64,000 bases of DNA, from positions 95,201-159,200 of the IMG/VR virus record IMGVR_UViG_3300034072_001149, one strand, 5' to 3'. Shown piece by piece: positions 40,647 to 51,031 of the stretch. This DNA comes from a virus. Position 1 is the first letter of the stretch; each line of letters opens with the position of its first letter. Made by a program: the position numbers and the translations under genes. The notes beneath the pieces were generated by a model, which made no database searches, was not told the DNA's origin, and was given only the letters and a program-made list of their open reading frames with translations.

Positions 40647-42359
40647 TTATGAAATGCTGATTGCCGAGATCGACTGACCTGCGTTCAGCTTAACACGGAC
40701 ATAGACGAAGTTTCCTGTAGCACTTGACGACGAGGTAGTACCAAATGTAATAACCGTCGAACCAGTTGTTCCCGAAGCAACAGAACCGTTTGCGCAACCT
40801 GCAGCCGTATCACCAGCCTTACCTGGAGCACCCGAACCGCTGTAAAGCGCACCTGCGTTCCACCATACGCCGTTGATAGCAGCAGGGCTCACCGCAGGAT
40901 TATCCGAGACGTTTGGCATCGCAATCCACATACCGGCATATGTACCAGTGATGTTGACTGTGATCGAGCTCAGAGCAGCCAGTGAGAACCTATAGGTAAC
41001 ATACTGAGTGGCTGGCTTCGAGGAGTAGTCTGGGTTACCAGCTGGTAGATAACCAGTGCTGTAGTTGGTCTGGTCACAAGAAACGACACCACCAACTGTA
41101 GCCGCTTCAAAGTTTGAAGCGCCTGCTAGCGAAGCTGTATTCGACCAAGCAGTATTAGCTAGAGAGTTTGGAGTGTCAACGTCGTTGGTTGTTAGAACAA
41201 CACGAGTTGCCGTTGTGGTTCTTGCTGTCATAGCAGTATCGGAAACACCAGTGTTTCCGGTCCATACTAGAAGGTTACCTGCACTCTGCGCGTTACCGGA
41301 ACCGTTAGGGTTCGTAGCGGTCAACGTCACCTTACCAGTCTTCGTAGCATGAGTTCCACCAACAGTGAAAGTCTGGCTAGTTAGATCAAAGGAGAGTGTG
41401 TTGGTGTTTAGAACCGAAGGCAGACCACCAGAACCAGCGGCAAAGTTTACTGTGGATCCAAATGGAGCCGACAGAGATAGGATTGTGCCGTTAGTGTAGG
41501 TTTGACCAGCTAGGTTTGTTGCGTTACCGCTGATCAGAAGAGTCGAAGCCGCATCATAGTGTTCAACACCCGATACGAAACGACCAACCTTGGATCCTTG
41601 TGCGGCGGTTACTACCGATACCACAGGGCTTGCGGTTAGGTCATCGCGAACAAATGCTAAGACGTTAGTGTTGCCACCAGCAGTGTGACGGAATTGTAGT
41701 TGGTTAAGACCAACCACAGCAGGTGCCGACACGATCTGGGAATCAAACGTTTGGAAGAACCCATCAGGAGCCGGACCACCACCTGTAGCAAAGCCGCCCC
41801 ACTTGTTGTCAGTGATACGTAGAAGACCTGACGTCTTGCTGTCGCCTACATTCTCTGTAAAGGTGAAAGTTTCACCAGCAACACCTTGGGAGAACAAAGT
41901 AATGGTTCCTTCATTACCTGGGCCCAAATCCTGTAGGATACTGGTTGTTGCTGTTGCTAGTGTGATACGCGAAACAAGTGAACCAGCAGCTGGCGCATTT
42001 GATAGTGAATTGGTGTTATAACCTTGTGCTGCTCTAGCGGTGGTATTGGCCGTTGAAAGAGCAAGAGTTCCAGTGCTCAGGTTAGCAGGAGCAGTAGGAA
42101 GAAGAAGACCGAGAATTTCGTTAATAGAATCGATCGCGGTCGAAACTTTAGTGGTTGGTTCTAGGAAAGCTGCGGGTGGTCGTCCACCATCATAACGAGA
42201 AGCAACATAGCTGCCGTCTTCAGCAATACCTAGGAGTGTTTCTGATCCCGAGGCAATTTCTGGAACAACCCAGGAATTTTCACCAGAACCGTTCGTTGTT
42301 AGAACAGCACCTGCTGGTTGACCCTCGGAGTGAATCTGTTTGATCTTAATCTTTGACAT
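40647..42359 (-). CDS. Tail fibre / adhesin-like protein
   Basis: 570 residues from the ATG at 42359. Ser/Thr/Gly/Asn-rich and predicted nearly all beta, with segments that look like immunoglobulin-type strands (GKVTLTATNPNGSGNAQSAG). The N-terminus KIKIKQIHSEGQPAGAVL resembles the start of the next fibre gene (LRAKQIKLAAAGDLLV), suggesting a common attachment module. A receptor-binding or fibre role is inferred from composition and position. Confidence 0.75.
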   Translation of the reverse strand: MSKIKIKQIHSEGQPAGAVLTTNGSGENSWVVPEIASGSETLLGIAEDGSYVASRYDGGRPPAAFLEPTTKVSTAIDSINEILGLLLPTAPANLSTGTLALSTANTTARAAQGYNTNSLSNAPAAGSLVSRITLATATTSILQDLGPGNEGTITLFSQGVAGETFTFTENVGDSKTSGLLRITDNKWGGFATGGGPAPDGFFQTFDSQIVSAPAVVGLNQLQFRHTAGGNTNVLAFVRDDLTASPVVSVVTAAQGSKVGRFVSGVEHYDAASTLLISGNATNLAGQTYTNGTILSLSAPFGSTVNFAAGSGGLPSVLNTNTLSFDLTSQTFTVGGTHATKTGKVTLTATNPNGSGNAQSAGNLLVWTGNTGVSDTAMTARTTTATRVVLTTNDVDTPNSLANTAWSNTASLAGASNFEAATVGGVVSCDQTNYSTGYLPAGNPDYSSKPATQYVTYRFSLAALSSITVNITGTYAGMWIAMPNVSDNPAVSPAAINGVWWNAGALYSGSGAPGKAGDTAAGCANGSVASGTTGSTVITFGTTSSSSATGNFVYVRVKLNAGQSISAISIS

Positions 42360-42380
42360 CAACTACTCCTTATGGATTAA

Positions 42381-42408
42381 GAGGAGGAGACCCTAGGATC
42401 TCCTCCTC
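42381..42408 (-). terminator. Hairpin terminator between fibre genes
   Basis: GAGGAGGAGA/TCTCCTCCTC, 10-bp stem with an 8-nt loop, 12 nt after the 42420-44660 stop. Confidence 0.7.
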
Positions 42409-42419
42409 TCATTAGTAAA

Positions 42420-44660
42420 TTAAGCAGCGCGGCTGTAGCTGACCGATAGAGTATCGCCAGTTTCAATACCGTAACCGTTGGCCGAGTCGACCAGGGTAAC
42501 AGTAGAACCGGAAATGCTGAAACCAGCCTTCTTCAGCTTAACACCGTTGATGAACACCTGGATGTCACCAACTGGAGCATTAGCTAGCGTAACTTCTGCG
42601 TTAGCTGCGGTAACTGGAGCAAAGTCCTCTTCAACGCGGACAGTCGCACCAAGCTGAGCAGCCGTAACATACTCGATAGTCTTGGTGGTGTTGTTCCAAC
42701 GTAGGAAGCGACCATCCTGGCCAGCGCCTGGAAGACCCGATTCTGCCAGAGTGGAGAACTTGACCTTCGAAGGATCTAGACCAATGGTAACGTCTGCGAT
42801 AACAGCACCTGTACCACCGGTGATCACAATGGCGTCAGCCGCATCACCTGTAGCAGCACCAACGATGTCAGACAGTTCGTCTACACCAGTACCACCATTA
42901 GCAACAGGAACAATACCATCTAGAGCAACAGTGAAACCAGTATCAGTGCTACCGGTAACAGCAATGTTAGCACCAGCTAGAACGTTGCTGTTGGTGTTGT
43001 CGATAACATCGAAACCACCTAGGGTGTTGAAAACGATACCGTCATTCTGCTTGACGAATACTGGAGTGCCAGCTTCGCCCATCTTGAAGTAACCGTCGCC
43101 ACCGACCTTGTAGTAGTCACCAGCATCCTTCTGACCAGCAGCCAGACCTTCAAGATCGGTCGCGTTAGCAGCATCAGCACCAGCAGCAAACGCAGTGAAC
43201 GATCCCGAACCTAGAACGCCAACATAGTTGAAAGCAGCACCGAGAGCGTCAATACGCAGGTTAGCAGCAACGATGTCATCTGCATTTTCCTTGACCTGGG
43301 TATCCAGCTTGTTAACTGCGGTAACAACCGTGTCAGTTGCTAGAACATAGTTGGTCGAGGTGAAAGCTGGCTTAACGCCATCAGCGCCGAAACCAAGACC
43401 AGTTTCAATGTTGTCAACTTCGGTCTGAAGAGCTGTAAGGTCTGCGCCCTGTGCTGTCTCTAGAGCAGCCAGATCATCAGCAAGATCCTTGATAGCAGAG
43501 TCCAGAAGGAGGTCTGCGCCCTTAAGGGTTGTAGCCGAGTTGATGTAGTTCGAGGTGGTGAATGCTTCATAAGCACCAGTCGATGCTAGACCAGCACCCG
43601 CCTGGGTTGCGTCCAGTTCTGCCTGGATGAAGGTATCAGCAGCGCCGCGGGCAATTTCTTCAGCCTTCAGAGCCGCGTCCAGCTTGCCAATAGCAGCATG
43701 GTGGGTATCTGGAGTTACTGCAGGAATAGCGTCGCCTGCACCCTCGGAGGTTTCTGGAACAGCAGCGGCACCCTGGATAATGTAATTACCGTTTGCGTAG
43801 AATACTGGAGCACCAGAAGTAGCAGTACCAACAGTAGCCTGGGTTAGATCCAGTTCTGCCTGCAGAGCCGAGTCAGCAGCAATACGAGCAGCTTCTTCGT
43901 CAGCTAGATCACCTTCAAGAGCAGTTACGTCTGCCTGTAGAGTGTCGATATCGCTTTCAGCAGTATCAAGTCTAGCATCCAGAGCATCGTCAGCGGCCGC
44001 ACGAGCAGTTTCTTCAGCGGTGAGTGCTGCGTCAACAGCTAGGATGGCACCCTTTACTGTGGTTGCGGCAGCAACAGCAGTGTGGGCAGAGCCAGCATAA
44101 CCAGTGTTATCAAAAGTACCGTCAGCGTTTAGACCAACAGCAGTCTGAATAGCGTCAACTTCAGTCTGGAGCGAAGCCAGCGAAGTTCCAGTGCCACCAC
44201 CAGCAAGTTCTGCCAGATCATCTGCCAGTTCCTTGATCTTGCCGTCCAGCAGGAAGTCTGCGTTCTTCAGCGAAGTAGCAGCATCCAGATAATTGGTTGC
44301 AGGATCCGCAACGTAAGCACCATCAGCACCAAGACCAGCACCGGTCTGAGTTGCGTCCAGTTCCGACTGTAGATCAGCAATGGTATCGTCTAGTGCTTCA
44401 GTAGCAGCGGTTAGGGCATCAGCAGCATCTGTTGCTACTTCAGCAATTGCTGCCTGAACAGTGGTTGCTTCAATGTCACCGGCTGGGGTGAAAGCAATGT
44501 CAGCAGCGGTGTTGTTAGCATAAGCCAGACCGCCAGCAACGATCTTGAGAATCTGCCCGTCTGTGCCTTTGGTGAGAATGGTACCATTACCATCCTGACC
44601 ACCGACCAATAGATCACCAGCTGCTGCCAACTTGATCTGTTTTGCGCGTAATTGTGCCAT
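42420..44660 (-). CDS. Long tail fibre protein with coiled-coil repeats
   Basis: 746 residues. Modules of about 80-100 residues repeat a pattern: coiled coil (LQTEVDAIQTAVGLNADG), a Tyr/Asn strand (SNYINSATTLKGADLLLD), then another helix (AIKDLADDLAALE). At least four copies are seen. A beta C-terminal part follows, ending in the shared domain (IQVFINGVKLKKAGFSIS... and ETGDTLSVSYSRAA). A trimeric rod-shaped fibre is likely. Confidence 0.82.
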   Translation of the reverse strand: MAQLRAKQIKLAAAGDLLVGGQDGNGTILTKGTDGQILKIVAGGLAYANNTAADIAFTPAGDIEATTVQAAIAEVATDAADALTAATEALDDTIADLQSELDATQTGAGLGADGAYVADPATNYLDAATSLKNADFLLDGKIKELADDLAELAGGGTGTSLASLQTEVDAIQTAVGLNADGTFDNTGYAGSAHTAVAAATTVKGAILAVDAALTAEETARAAADDALDARLDTAESDIDTLQADVTALEGDLADEEAARIAADSALQAELDLTQATVGTATSGAPVFYANGNYIIQGAAAVPETSEGAGDAIPAVTPDTHHAAIGKLDAALKAEEIARGAADTFIQAELDATQAGAGLASTGAYEAFTTSNYINSATTLKGADLLLDSAIKDLADDLAALETAQGADLTALQTEVDNIETGLGFGADGVKPAFTSTNYVLATDTVVTAVNKLDTQVKENADDIVAANLRIDALGAAFNYVGVLGSGSFTAFAAGADAANATDLEGLAAGQKDAGDYYKVGGDGYFKMGEAGTPVFVKQNDGIVFNTLGGFDVIDNTNSNVLAGANIAVTGSTDTGFTVALDGIVPVANGGTGVDELSDIVGAATGDAADAIVITGGTGAVIADVTIGLDPSKVKFSTLAESGLPGAGQDGRFLRWNNTTKTIEYVTAAQLGATVRVEEDFAPVTAANAEVTLANAPVGDIQVFINGVKLKKAGFSISGSTVTLVDSANGYGIETGDTLSVSYSRAA

Positions 44661-44684
44661 ATTTTATTCTCCTAGTTGATCAAC

Positions 44685-45764
44685 TTAGGTTTTGTAGATA
44701 AAGAATACTTCATCATCTACATCGACCCCATAACCGGTTTCTATAGGGTCGAATACTAGAACTTTCGTAACCTGGTCGAAAGTAAAGTTTTCGTTTTCAA
44801 TACCGTTGATTGCCATGTAGAGAACTTCGACAGTTTCTAACGGTAATGTGAATGTAGTTTGTCCGGAGACCACATTCTCGACGTCGTATTTATGCGTCTC
44901 GGAGTCTGTAGACTGTGAAGATTCTACACCTCTTGACAAAAGAATTGCCCTATTTGGCTCCAACTGGAGGTAAACAGGAAAAGCATTTGTTTCTGGCTTG
45001 ACATTGGTGAGACCGCCAGGTTCACTGGGATCTAGATAAAAGATATCCCCGTGCTCACCCCAAAGAGTAGGGCGAACATTTGTGATCAATTTACCCAGAG
45101 GACGATAACAAAAGTAATCCAACCCAGGAACATTAATCTCGGTTACAATACCAATTGCCCTACTGATGTTTGATGAATCGGTCTTTTTATAACCTGAATT
45201 GGATTCAAAATCAGCGTAGATCACATCGCCAGGAAACATTCCATGATCTTCCTGTTTAACCAAAACAAATTCAGTTATCATGTTGCGCGCAATAAAACGC
45301 GCCATTAAGTCATCAACAGTTTGCGAAGATAGATACAACTCGTCGATTGGTCCCAGGATAGGTAGACCGCTTTCAGATATTCTAAAGATAATTCCATTTG
45401 AGAACGGATCACACAGGCCGTTACCGGCTTGTGATTGGTCTGTGAACAGGTTGTATCTTTCGTAATCTTCAATTATACAGTTAACCGAAAACGCATCTTG
45501 TGATATGATTTCAGTTATCAAATTAGCTCTTCCACCAAGACCGGAAGCAAACCAATCACCTACTCTAACATCATTGCCAGTATAGAACATTGATTCCATC
45601 GTGGTGTGATTGCTATGTGGTTGGGCCTGAATATCAATTCTTACTGTCCAGCGATATGGACTACCGATGAACATATCACCGGTGTTATCGTCCTCAGTCC
45701 AATATTCAGTTTCTGCGAATTCAACTATAGATGCTTTGAGCTGCAGGTTAGGGGTTATTGGCAT
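44685..45764 (-). CDS. Virion structural protein
   Basis: 359 residues, mainly beta. The C-terminus (LYMAINGIENENFTFDQVTK... VDDEVFFIYKT) is the same small domain found in two neighbouring fibre genes. The middle mentions typical baseplate- or fibre-like strands (GDIFYLDPSEPGGLTNV) but no named family. It lies 11 nt after the collagen-like fibre gene. Confidence 0.75.
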   Translation of the reverse strand: MPITPNLQLKASIVEFAETEYWTEDDNTGDMFIGSPYRWTVRIDIQAQPHSNHTTMESMFYTGNDVRVGDWFASGLGGRANLITEIISQDAFSVNCIIEDYERYNLFTDQSQAGNGLCDPFSNGIIFRISESGLPILGPIDELYLSSQTVDDLMARFIARNMITEFVLVKQEDHGMFPGDVIYADFESNSGYKKTDSSNISRAIGIVTEINVPGLDYFCYRPLGKLITNVRPTLWGEHGDIFYLDPSEPGGLTNVKPETNAFPVYLQLEPNRAILLSRGVESSQSTDSETHKYDVENVVSGQTTFTLPLETVEVLYMAINGIENENFTFDQVTKVLVFDPIETGYGVDVDDEVFFIYKT

Positions 45765-45775
45765 TTATATACTCC

Positions 45776-48481
45776 TTAACCAAACATTACATTGAATAGC
45801 GCGGTTCCTGCTGCTCCTGATCCCGTGGCACTTGAAGAAGCGCCTACGATTTCAATGGCTCCTGGGTTGGTGTATCTTATATTGAAAGCACCTGTTGGAA
45901 TCCTCATGGTTCGGATACCTCCAATGGTCCCGTTATCTCCATAACAACCAAAGGAAATTGGATGACCGTAAGAGGCTGTATAGGTGATATTGATAGAAGT
46001 TCCGGAGAACGTTACCACAAAGTCAGCGTTTGAAACTCCCGAAATACTGGAAATAGCACCACCAGTATAGTTGGCGATAAACCTAACGGAGGTAACATTT
46101 CCAGTTCCACCACCACTACCACCGGAGCCACCTGGGATATTGACTTGGGCCACACCAGCTGGGCTCTCGGTAACAGTTACACCAGCACCGGTAAAATTAA
46201 TAGAGGTTGGGTTGGAAACAATAGTGGTTCCGTTATTCGCCACCGTTGTGATATTGCCATTGGTACCAGCTGGGCCTTGTGGACCAGTTTCGCCTCGAAC
46301 TAGACCAACATCTTCCGAAGTTGAGTCAGTATAAGTTAGGATTAGTCTACCGCTTTGGTTGACCGCAGCACTTGTGATACCACGACCATCTTCACCATCA
46401 ATACCATTGATACCAGCAGCGCCTGCAGGGCCTCGAGCATTGCCAGCATCAATCGTTGTGCTGTCGCTCATAGCTAGAGTCAGGACACCAGTAGTTTGGT
46501 TGATTGATGCCGAAGTAACGCTTCTACCGGCAGGACCAGTAAGTCCCTGTGGACCCTGTGGGCCGGTATCTCCACGAACTCTACCTGCATCTACAACCGA
46601 AGAATCAGTGTAGGATACGATCAAGTTGCCTTCGGCATTTATAGTCAGGCTGGTCACACCACGACCTGCGGGGCCAGTTTCACCTTGTGGACCAGTAGCA
46701 CCGGTCACACCCTGTGGTCCTTGAGGACCTGTAGCACCGGTCTCACCTTGAGGACCTGTTATATTACCAGCATTGATACTGGTGTTGTCGCTCATCTCGA
46801 GAACAAGCTCTTCATTGATCACACTAGCAGAAACGACATTTCGTCCTGCAGGACCGGCAGGACCAGCTGGACCGGCAGGACCAACGTCACCAGTGTCACC
46901 CTTTGGACCGAGAACAGAACCACCTACTACAATCGAGGTAGCATCGTTCATTACCAGTGTTAGAGTAGAACCCGTTACGCTAGCAGAAGCAATGCTAGTT
47001 CCCTGTGGACCAACTTCACCTTGTGGACCTTGAGGACCAGTAGCACCTGTGGCTCCGGGAATACCTTGAATACCCTGTGGGCCGGTATCGCCGGTGTCAC
47101 CTTTGGGTCCTTGAGGACCGGCAGGACCTGCTGGGCCGGCTGGACCCTGAGGACCTATCTCACCTTGTGGACCCTGAGGTCCAACAATACCGGTAGCGCC
47201 AGTGGAATTGATGACAACTTTATACTGCTGAGTTTCACCTGGAATGCCTGAAGGTTGGTAATCCAAGGTGATACCAGTTCCGGCTTGGAGTCTGATATTT
47301 GTCTGGCGACCATAGTCAATATAACCGCCTGCGCCTGCGTTAGCTGTTGGACTCCAATTAAGCAGTCCAATACCAGTGGTCTCGAGAACGGTTCTACCAG
47401 TGTTGACACCTTGTGTAAGAGTCCTGACATTGAGGCCATCACCAACAACAAGGTTGCCAATTGGAAACTGTTGATTTCCTACTTCAGTTGGCTTCAGAAG
47501 AACTACCTGCTGACCGCCGCCTGATGCTGGAGGAGTAAAATCAATAAAGGCTTCACCAGTAGTGCCGCCATACCCCACCGTGAAACCTTCACCAAACGAA
47601 AACTTGAAAATACCCTCAAGCGTTTCTTGTTCAGGAGTCGCCTGTGGATCAATAGGGGTTTCTCCCGCGCCATTGACTGTCATGCCAACTAGGATCTGAG
47701 CATTGGTCGCATCCTCGTCATTTTGGCGAACCAATACACCACCGGCAAAGGTGAAATTGACAACAGAAAACGGATCGCTAAATTCTGGAATCTCGTTACC
47801 GGAACCGTCATCAACAAACTGAACGCTATTGACTTCTACACCTGGGATATGAGCAATCGCAGTGGTAGGCGCCCCGTCTTCGGTTAGAATTTCAACGCCT
47901 GCTCCAGTAAAAGCTAGGCGAGCTGTTGGATCAATCGAAGGCGCATCAACATATCCGCCACCCACAGCGTCATATGTTCGTTCAGTAACAATGATGCTAC
48001 CACCGGCCCCAGCAGGACCCTGAGGACCAGTTAGACCCTGAGGGCCTTGTGGGCCTTGTGGTCCGGTTTCGCCTTGCGGACCAGCAGGGCCAGCGGGGCC
48101 TTGTGGACCAGCAGGTCCCTGTGGCCCTTGAGGACCCTGTGGTCCAATTGGGCCTTGTGGACCAGTATTACCGGTATCACCTTTGTCGCCCTTGTCCCCT
48201 TTGGGACCTTGTGGTCCAGGAATAGGCGAAGCACCAGCACCTTGGGCTCTCACCGGGCCTCCAGTAACAGGTTCTCCAGGATTCAGATATCGCTTACCGT
48301 CAGCAGCACCGGGTTGGACTCTAATTGAGTTAGAAGTCGTACCTGGTTCCGCGGCTGACGAATTCTGAGCTGCGATCTGAGCAGCGTTAGAAGCATCAGC
48401 ATTTGATGGATCGTTAGGAGCAGTGACTCCTGGAACGGGCAAATATGTTCCTGGGTTCTGCGGCGTTGGGACCTTGGCCAT
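45776..48481 (-). CDS. Collagen-like tail fibre protein
   Basis: 901 residues. Gly-X-Y blocks run from about residue 89 to 160 ([16 protein letters not shown]...) and recur from about 430 onward. There they alternate with about five 30-residue beta modules of the form V-x-SASIN...GxLxLxxSDST-x-IDAG. The N-terminus is Pro/Ala-rich; the end is a globular beta domain ([13 protein letters not shown]). Collagen triple helices are known in phage fibres. It has a late promoter core at 48512-48517 and GAGAGGAT as ribosome site. Confidence 0.9.
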   Translation of the reverse strand: MAKVPTPQNPGTYLPVPGVTAPNDPSNADASNAAQIAAQNSSAAEPGTTSNSIRVQPGAADGKRYLNPGEPVTGGPVRAQGAGASPIPGPQGPKGDKGDKGDTGNTGPQGPIGPQGPQGPQGPAGPQGPAGPAGPQGETGPQGPQGPQGLTGPQGPAGAGGSIIVTERTYDAVGGGYVDAPSIDPTARLAFTGAGVEILTEDGAPTTAIAHIPGVEVNSVQFVDDGSGNEIPEFSDPFSVVNFTFAGGVLVRQNDEDATNAQILVGMTVNGAGETPIDPQATPEQETLEGIFKFSFGEGFTVGYGGTTGEAFIDFTPPASGGGQQVVLLKPTEVGNQQFPIGNLVVGDGLNVRTLTQGVNTGRTVLETTGIGLLNWSPTANAGAGGYIDYGRQTNIRLQAGTGITLDYQPSGIPGETQQYKVVINSTGATGIVGPQGPQGEIGPQGPAGPAGPAGPQGPKGDTGDTGPQGIQGIPGATGATGPQGPQGEVGPQGTSIASASVTGSTLTLVMNDATSIVVGGSVLGPKGDTGDVGPAGPAGPAGPAGRNVVSASVINEELVLEMSDNTSINAGNITGPQGETGATGPQGPQGVTGATGPQGETGPAGRGVTSLTINAEGNLIVSYTDSSVVDAGRVRGDTGPQGPQGLTGPAGRSVTSASINQTTGVLTLAMSDSTTIDAGNARGPAGAAGINGIDGEDGRGITSAAVNQSGRLILTYTDSTSEDVGLVRGETGPQGPAGTNGNITTVANNGTTIVSNPTSINFTGAGVTVTESPAGVAQVNIPGGSGGSGGGTGNVTSVRFIANYTGGAISSISGVSNADFVVTFSGTSINITYTASYGHPISFGCYGDNGTIGGIRTMRIPTGAFNIRYTNPGAIEIVGASSSATGSGAAGTALFNVMFG

Positions 48482-48511
48482 GTTCGATCATCCTCTCAAA
48501 TGGGGTTCCGA

Positions 48512-48517
48512 TATTTA
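48512..48517 (-). promoter_or_regulatory. Late promoter core (TAAATA)
   Basis: Minus-strand CTAAATAT, 31 nt before the collagen-like fibre start. Confidence 0.6.
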
Positions 48518-48539
48518 GCCCATACATGAACTTAGGTTA

Positions 48540-48965
48540 TCAACGAGCGAGTGTGATTTTCACCACATTTCCAAGCTTCGCCAAAGTTAGCCTGTCCGCT
48601 TCATATAAGATATCAGAAATATACGTTCGATCTAGTTTTGCTCTCAACCAAAGCGCATTCACTTTGAAGGTGAAGCCAATAGTGGCTGAATCACCCCCAC
48701 TATCGTAATCGCCGGTTGGTTTATATGGGTTCAAAGGAAACTCGATAAAATCAGCACCATCCAGCTTGACTACAAACCAATCATTTTCGGAAGGATCTAG
48801 CTCAAGAGATGCCTCGATGGAAAGTCTGCCGGTGAAATTCACAACCTGCATCACTACTGTATGAAGACCACCAACATGGTTAAACCAACCATCTGCTTTA
48901 CAGGGTTCACCGATAAGATTTACTTCGCGTTGTGAGTTCCCCATCATCAAAACGGTCTTTGGCAT
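48540..48965 (-). CDS. Beta-rich structural protein
   Basis: 141 residues with a jelly-roll-like alternation of strands (LHTVVMQVVNFTGRLSIEAS, then DWFVVKLDGADFIEFPLN). The composition suggests a virion decoration or fibre-head protein. It is the first gene of the late structural block, with its own late promoter core (48987-48992) and CAGGAGAG ribosome site. Confidence 0.72.
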   Translation of the reverse strand: MPKTVLMMGNSQREVNLIGEPCKADGWFNHVGGLHTVVMQVVNFTGRLSIEASLELDPSENDWFVVKLDGADFIEFPLNPYKPTGDYDSGGDSATIGFTFKVNALWLRAKLDRTYISDILYEADRLTLAKLGNVVKITLAR

Positions 48966-48986
48966 CTGACTCTCCTGTTACCCGTA

Positions 48987-48992
48987 TATTTA
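48987..48992 (-). promoter_or_regulatory. Late promoter core (TAAATA)
   Basis: Minus-strand TTAAATAT, 22 nt before the 48540-48965 start, in the divergent gap facing the plus-strand nucleotidyltransferase gene. Confidence 0.6.
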
Positions 48993-49035
48993 ACGAATAA
49001 TGACGTAGAGACCACACACCAGTTAATAAGGTGTC

Positions 49036-49818
49036 ATGAGCATCTTATTCCCTCAAGGCAACTCAATCGTGCTTTCCTGTTCTAATGACGAATTTATCGT
49101 CCCAGCAAATGGTAAGCTGACCTATGAAGTGATTCCAATTCCGGCAGGTCCTGGCATTGATCAGCTAGAGAGAGTCATGTCTCATCTACCGCCTTTGGAT
49201 TTTGAAAGAGGTCCTTGGATCGCAGGGGGTTCAGTAAGACGATTGCTCCAAGGCGAAAGTTTGGATTCAGGTGATATTGATATCTTCTTTCCAGACCATA
49301 CTTCATGGAAGTTTTTCAGTGATGTATTGTCGTCTTATGAAATCGTCGTCAAAACCAAGAAGGCTACTACTTTCTTGGTTGAAGGTTTGAAGGTTCAGAT
49401 CATTCGGCGGGCATTTTACAAAACCCTGATAGATGTATTCAAGGATTTTGATTTCACAGTTTGCCAGATAGCATCAGATGGTAAGAATATTGCCTGTACC
49501 AAGCAAGCGCATCTTGATATCATGGATCAGGTTCTACGCCTTGCTACACAGGGCAAAATTTCCAAGCACACCTTGGTCCAGAGAATGTCAAAGTATGTGA
49601 ATTATGGCATCTTCCCAGAGCCTGGTCTTTTTGAAATTATCATAAAGAGTGGATTGGATTATACCAGCGCCTACTCCATCTTTAGCGAAAGCGATGTGGC
49701 AATCTACGATTGTTTCACTGGGGAAACATCAGAAGATAATATTCCTTCAGATTCCTTGAATGAAGGGGTCCTGCGAACTATTGCTCGTAAATTAGGCCTG
49801 GAGAAAGAAAATGACTGA
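49036..49818 (+). CDS. Nucleotidyltransferase, polymerase-beta-like
   Basis: 260 residues. WIAGGSVRRLLQGESLDSGDIDIFF gives the GGS-x-R and D-x-D pattern of CCA-adding-enzyme and poly(A)-polymerase heads. The rest (VEGLKVQIIRR, DFDFTVCQIA) carries the third carboxylate strand. It transfers a nucleotide to an unknown acceptor. It starts a two-gene plus-strand unit, overlapping the next gene by 8 nt. Confidence 0.82.
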   Translation: MSILFPQGNSIVLSCSNDEFIVPANGKLTYEVIPIPAGPGIDQLERVMSHLPPLDFERGPWIAGGSVRRLLQGESLDSGDIDIFFPDHTSWKFFSDVLSSYEIVVKTKKATTFLVEGLKVQIIRRAFYKTLIDVFKDFDFTVCQIASDGKNIACTKQAHLDIMDQVLRLATQGKISKHTLVQRMSKYVNYGIFPEPGLFEIIIKSGLDYTSAYSIFSESDVAIYDCFTGETSEDNIPSDSLNEGVLRTIARKLGLEKEND

Positions 49819-50245
49819 TCTGCAGGATTTCATCAGAAGACAGTGTGTTTACAGCAAGCTTGCTGAAAAGCCCGTAGTGGGTCAACACGGGTCATTACAG
49901 CTAGTCTTTATACACGGATACCCTATGACGCTTAGGGGGTTCTATGCCCTTACTACAAGGGCAGTCTTTGGATCCACTATTCCAATGTTTAAGAAGGTTT
50001 GGGATGAACTAAACGCAGAAACCGTTTTATTGTGCGCTGGTCTCAACCTAGAACTAAAAGAAGGACGCGAATCACAATCAATTATTGAAGGGATTCGCGC
50101 CGCTGCTGGATGGAATGAGGAAACTGCTAAACAGATAACCAACTATCAGTTTAATAGAGAGTTCCTGTTCAAATGGATAGAAACGGTTGAGGCACAAGTA
50201 GCAGAGTTGAGGGGTATCAGTCCCCTAGGTCAACCACCTCAATAA
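49811..50245 (+). CDS. Unknown protein, partner of the nucleotidyltransferase
   Basis: 144 residues, mostly helical after a beta start (SLQLVFIHGYPMTLRGF). Coupled to the nucleotidyltransferase gene by an 8-nt overlap, so a shared role is plausible. The last 29 nt overlap the convergent small gene at 50217-50396. Confidence 0.72.
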   Translation: MTDLQDFIRRQCVYSKLAEKPVVGQHGSLQLVFIHGYPMTLRGFYALTTRAVFGSTIPMFKKVWDELNAETVLLCAGLNLELKEGRESQSIIEGIRAAAGWNEETAKQITNYQFNREFLFKWIETVEAQVAELRGISPLGQPPQ

Positions 50246-50396
50246 GAAGTTTGGAACCATCCTCCCCAATCAACTGCTCAACCATCATGGTTAGAGCTTC
50301 CCTCATCTCAGAACTCATAATGATTTCCTGAGTCTCACCGTCCTTTAGAAGCTTGCTGAGCTTCAGTACGACGACTTCTTCATGTAGCTTTGCCAT
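50217..50396 (-). CDS. Small protein of 59 residues
   Basis: Read from the ATG at 50396: MAKLHEEVVVLKLSKLLKDG..., a short beta strand then helices, ending in a strand (KLLIEVVDLGD). A strong AGGAGG ribosome site lies 7 nt upstream and a late promoter core at 50424-50429, which supports expression despite the small size. Function unknown. Confidence 0.68.
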   Translation of the reverse strand: MAKLHEEVVVLKLSKLLKDGETQEIIMSSEMREALTMMVEQLIGEDGSKLLIEVVDLGD

Positions 50397-50422
50397 GGTT
50401 GGCCTCCTAATTAACTGACTAG

Positions 50423-50659
50423 TTATTTAGTCACTGGAGGCAGTTTACCCAGGAGGCGGTCCAAGTTGGTCTGGATTGCTTCCATTTGGAGGATGTTTTT
50501 GGAAACCTGTTCCTTGAGGTCCAGGATTTGAAGGGTGAGCATTTCACTCACCCCATTGACACTGGCTAGTTGGGAGCGCAAGTGACTACATTCAGCTTCC
50601 TTGGCGGCAAGCTCGTCACGAAGCTGGGCAGGGGTTTTGAAATCAATAACATTGGTCAT
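50423..50659 (-). CDS. Short coiled-coil protein
   Basis: 78 residues with a long heptad-rich helix (LRDELAAKEAECSHLRSQLA, then LTLQILDLKEQVSKNILQME). Probably a dimeric coiled coil. Its stop overlaps a late promoter core for the next gene. Function unknown. Confidence 0.7.
   Translation of the reverse strand: MTNVIDFKTPAQLRDELAAKEAECSHLRSQLASVNGVSEMLTLQILDLKEQVSKNILQMEAIQTNLDRLLGKLPPVTK
50424..50429 (-). promoter_or_regulatory. Late promoter core (TAAATA)
   Basis: Minus-strand CTAAATAA, 28 nt before the 59-residue gene start. Confidence 0.55.
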
Positions 50660-50680
50660 CTTCCGCTCCTAAATTCTAGA

Positions 50681-51031
50681 CTATTCTTCGATGACTCTAT
50701 TCTTGGGCTTGCGTCCGCGACGTTTTCCTAGAACCGCTTTGCCACCAGAGGCGGTAATATTGAACACATTGGCAAATCTGACCGGATCCATGCCGTCGAT
50801 TTCCTCAATATCCTCGGCAAAGACACTCGAGGGCGCACCACTTCTGAGATCAGCAAGTTTGAAAACAACTCGACCGTCTGCCCGAACAATCGCATTGGTT
50901 ACTGAAAAGTTATCTACAACCAATACATTATTGACAGATCCTAGACCCATGGCCTTGTGACGAGCCCTCACTTCAGTACCTGCAGGTAGAACACCCTTGA
51001 CCACAAGAGCTTCTGCTAGCTTATTATCCAT
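50681..51031 (-). CDS. Unknown protein with basic C-terminus
   Basis: 116 residues from the ATG at 51031; an earlier ATG at 51070 is possible and would add 13 residues. The body is beta-rich (NNVLVVDNFSVTNAIVRADG), and it ends in KRRGRKPKN, an AT-hook-like basic stretch. Function unknown. Confidence 0.7.
   Translation of the reverse strand: MDNKLAEALVVKGVLPAGTEVRARHKAMGLGSVNNVLVVDNFSVTNAIVRADGRVVFKLADLRSGAPSSVFAEDIEEIDGMDPVRFANVFNITASGGKAVLGKRRGRKPKNRVIEE

Noticed and set aside
47021-48368. Plus-strand frames rich in Trp/Thr/Leu across the collagen-like fibre gene
   Set aside because: They are the reverse reading of Gly-X-Y repeats, a well-known artefact.
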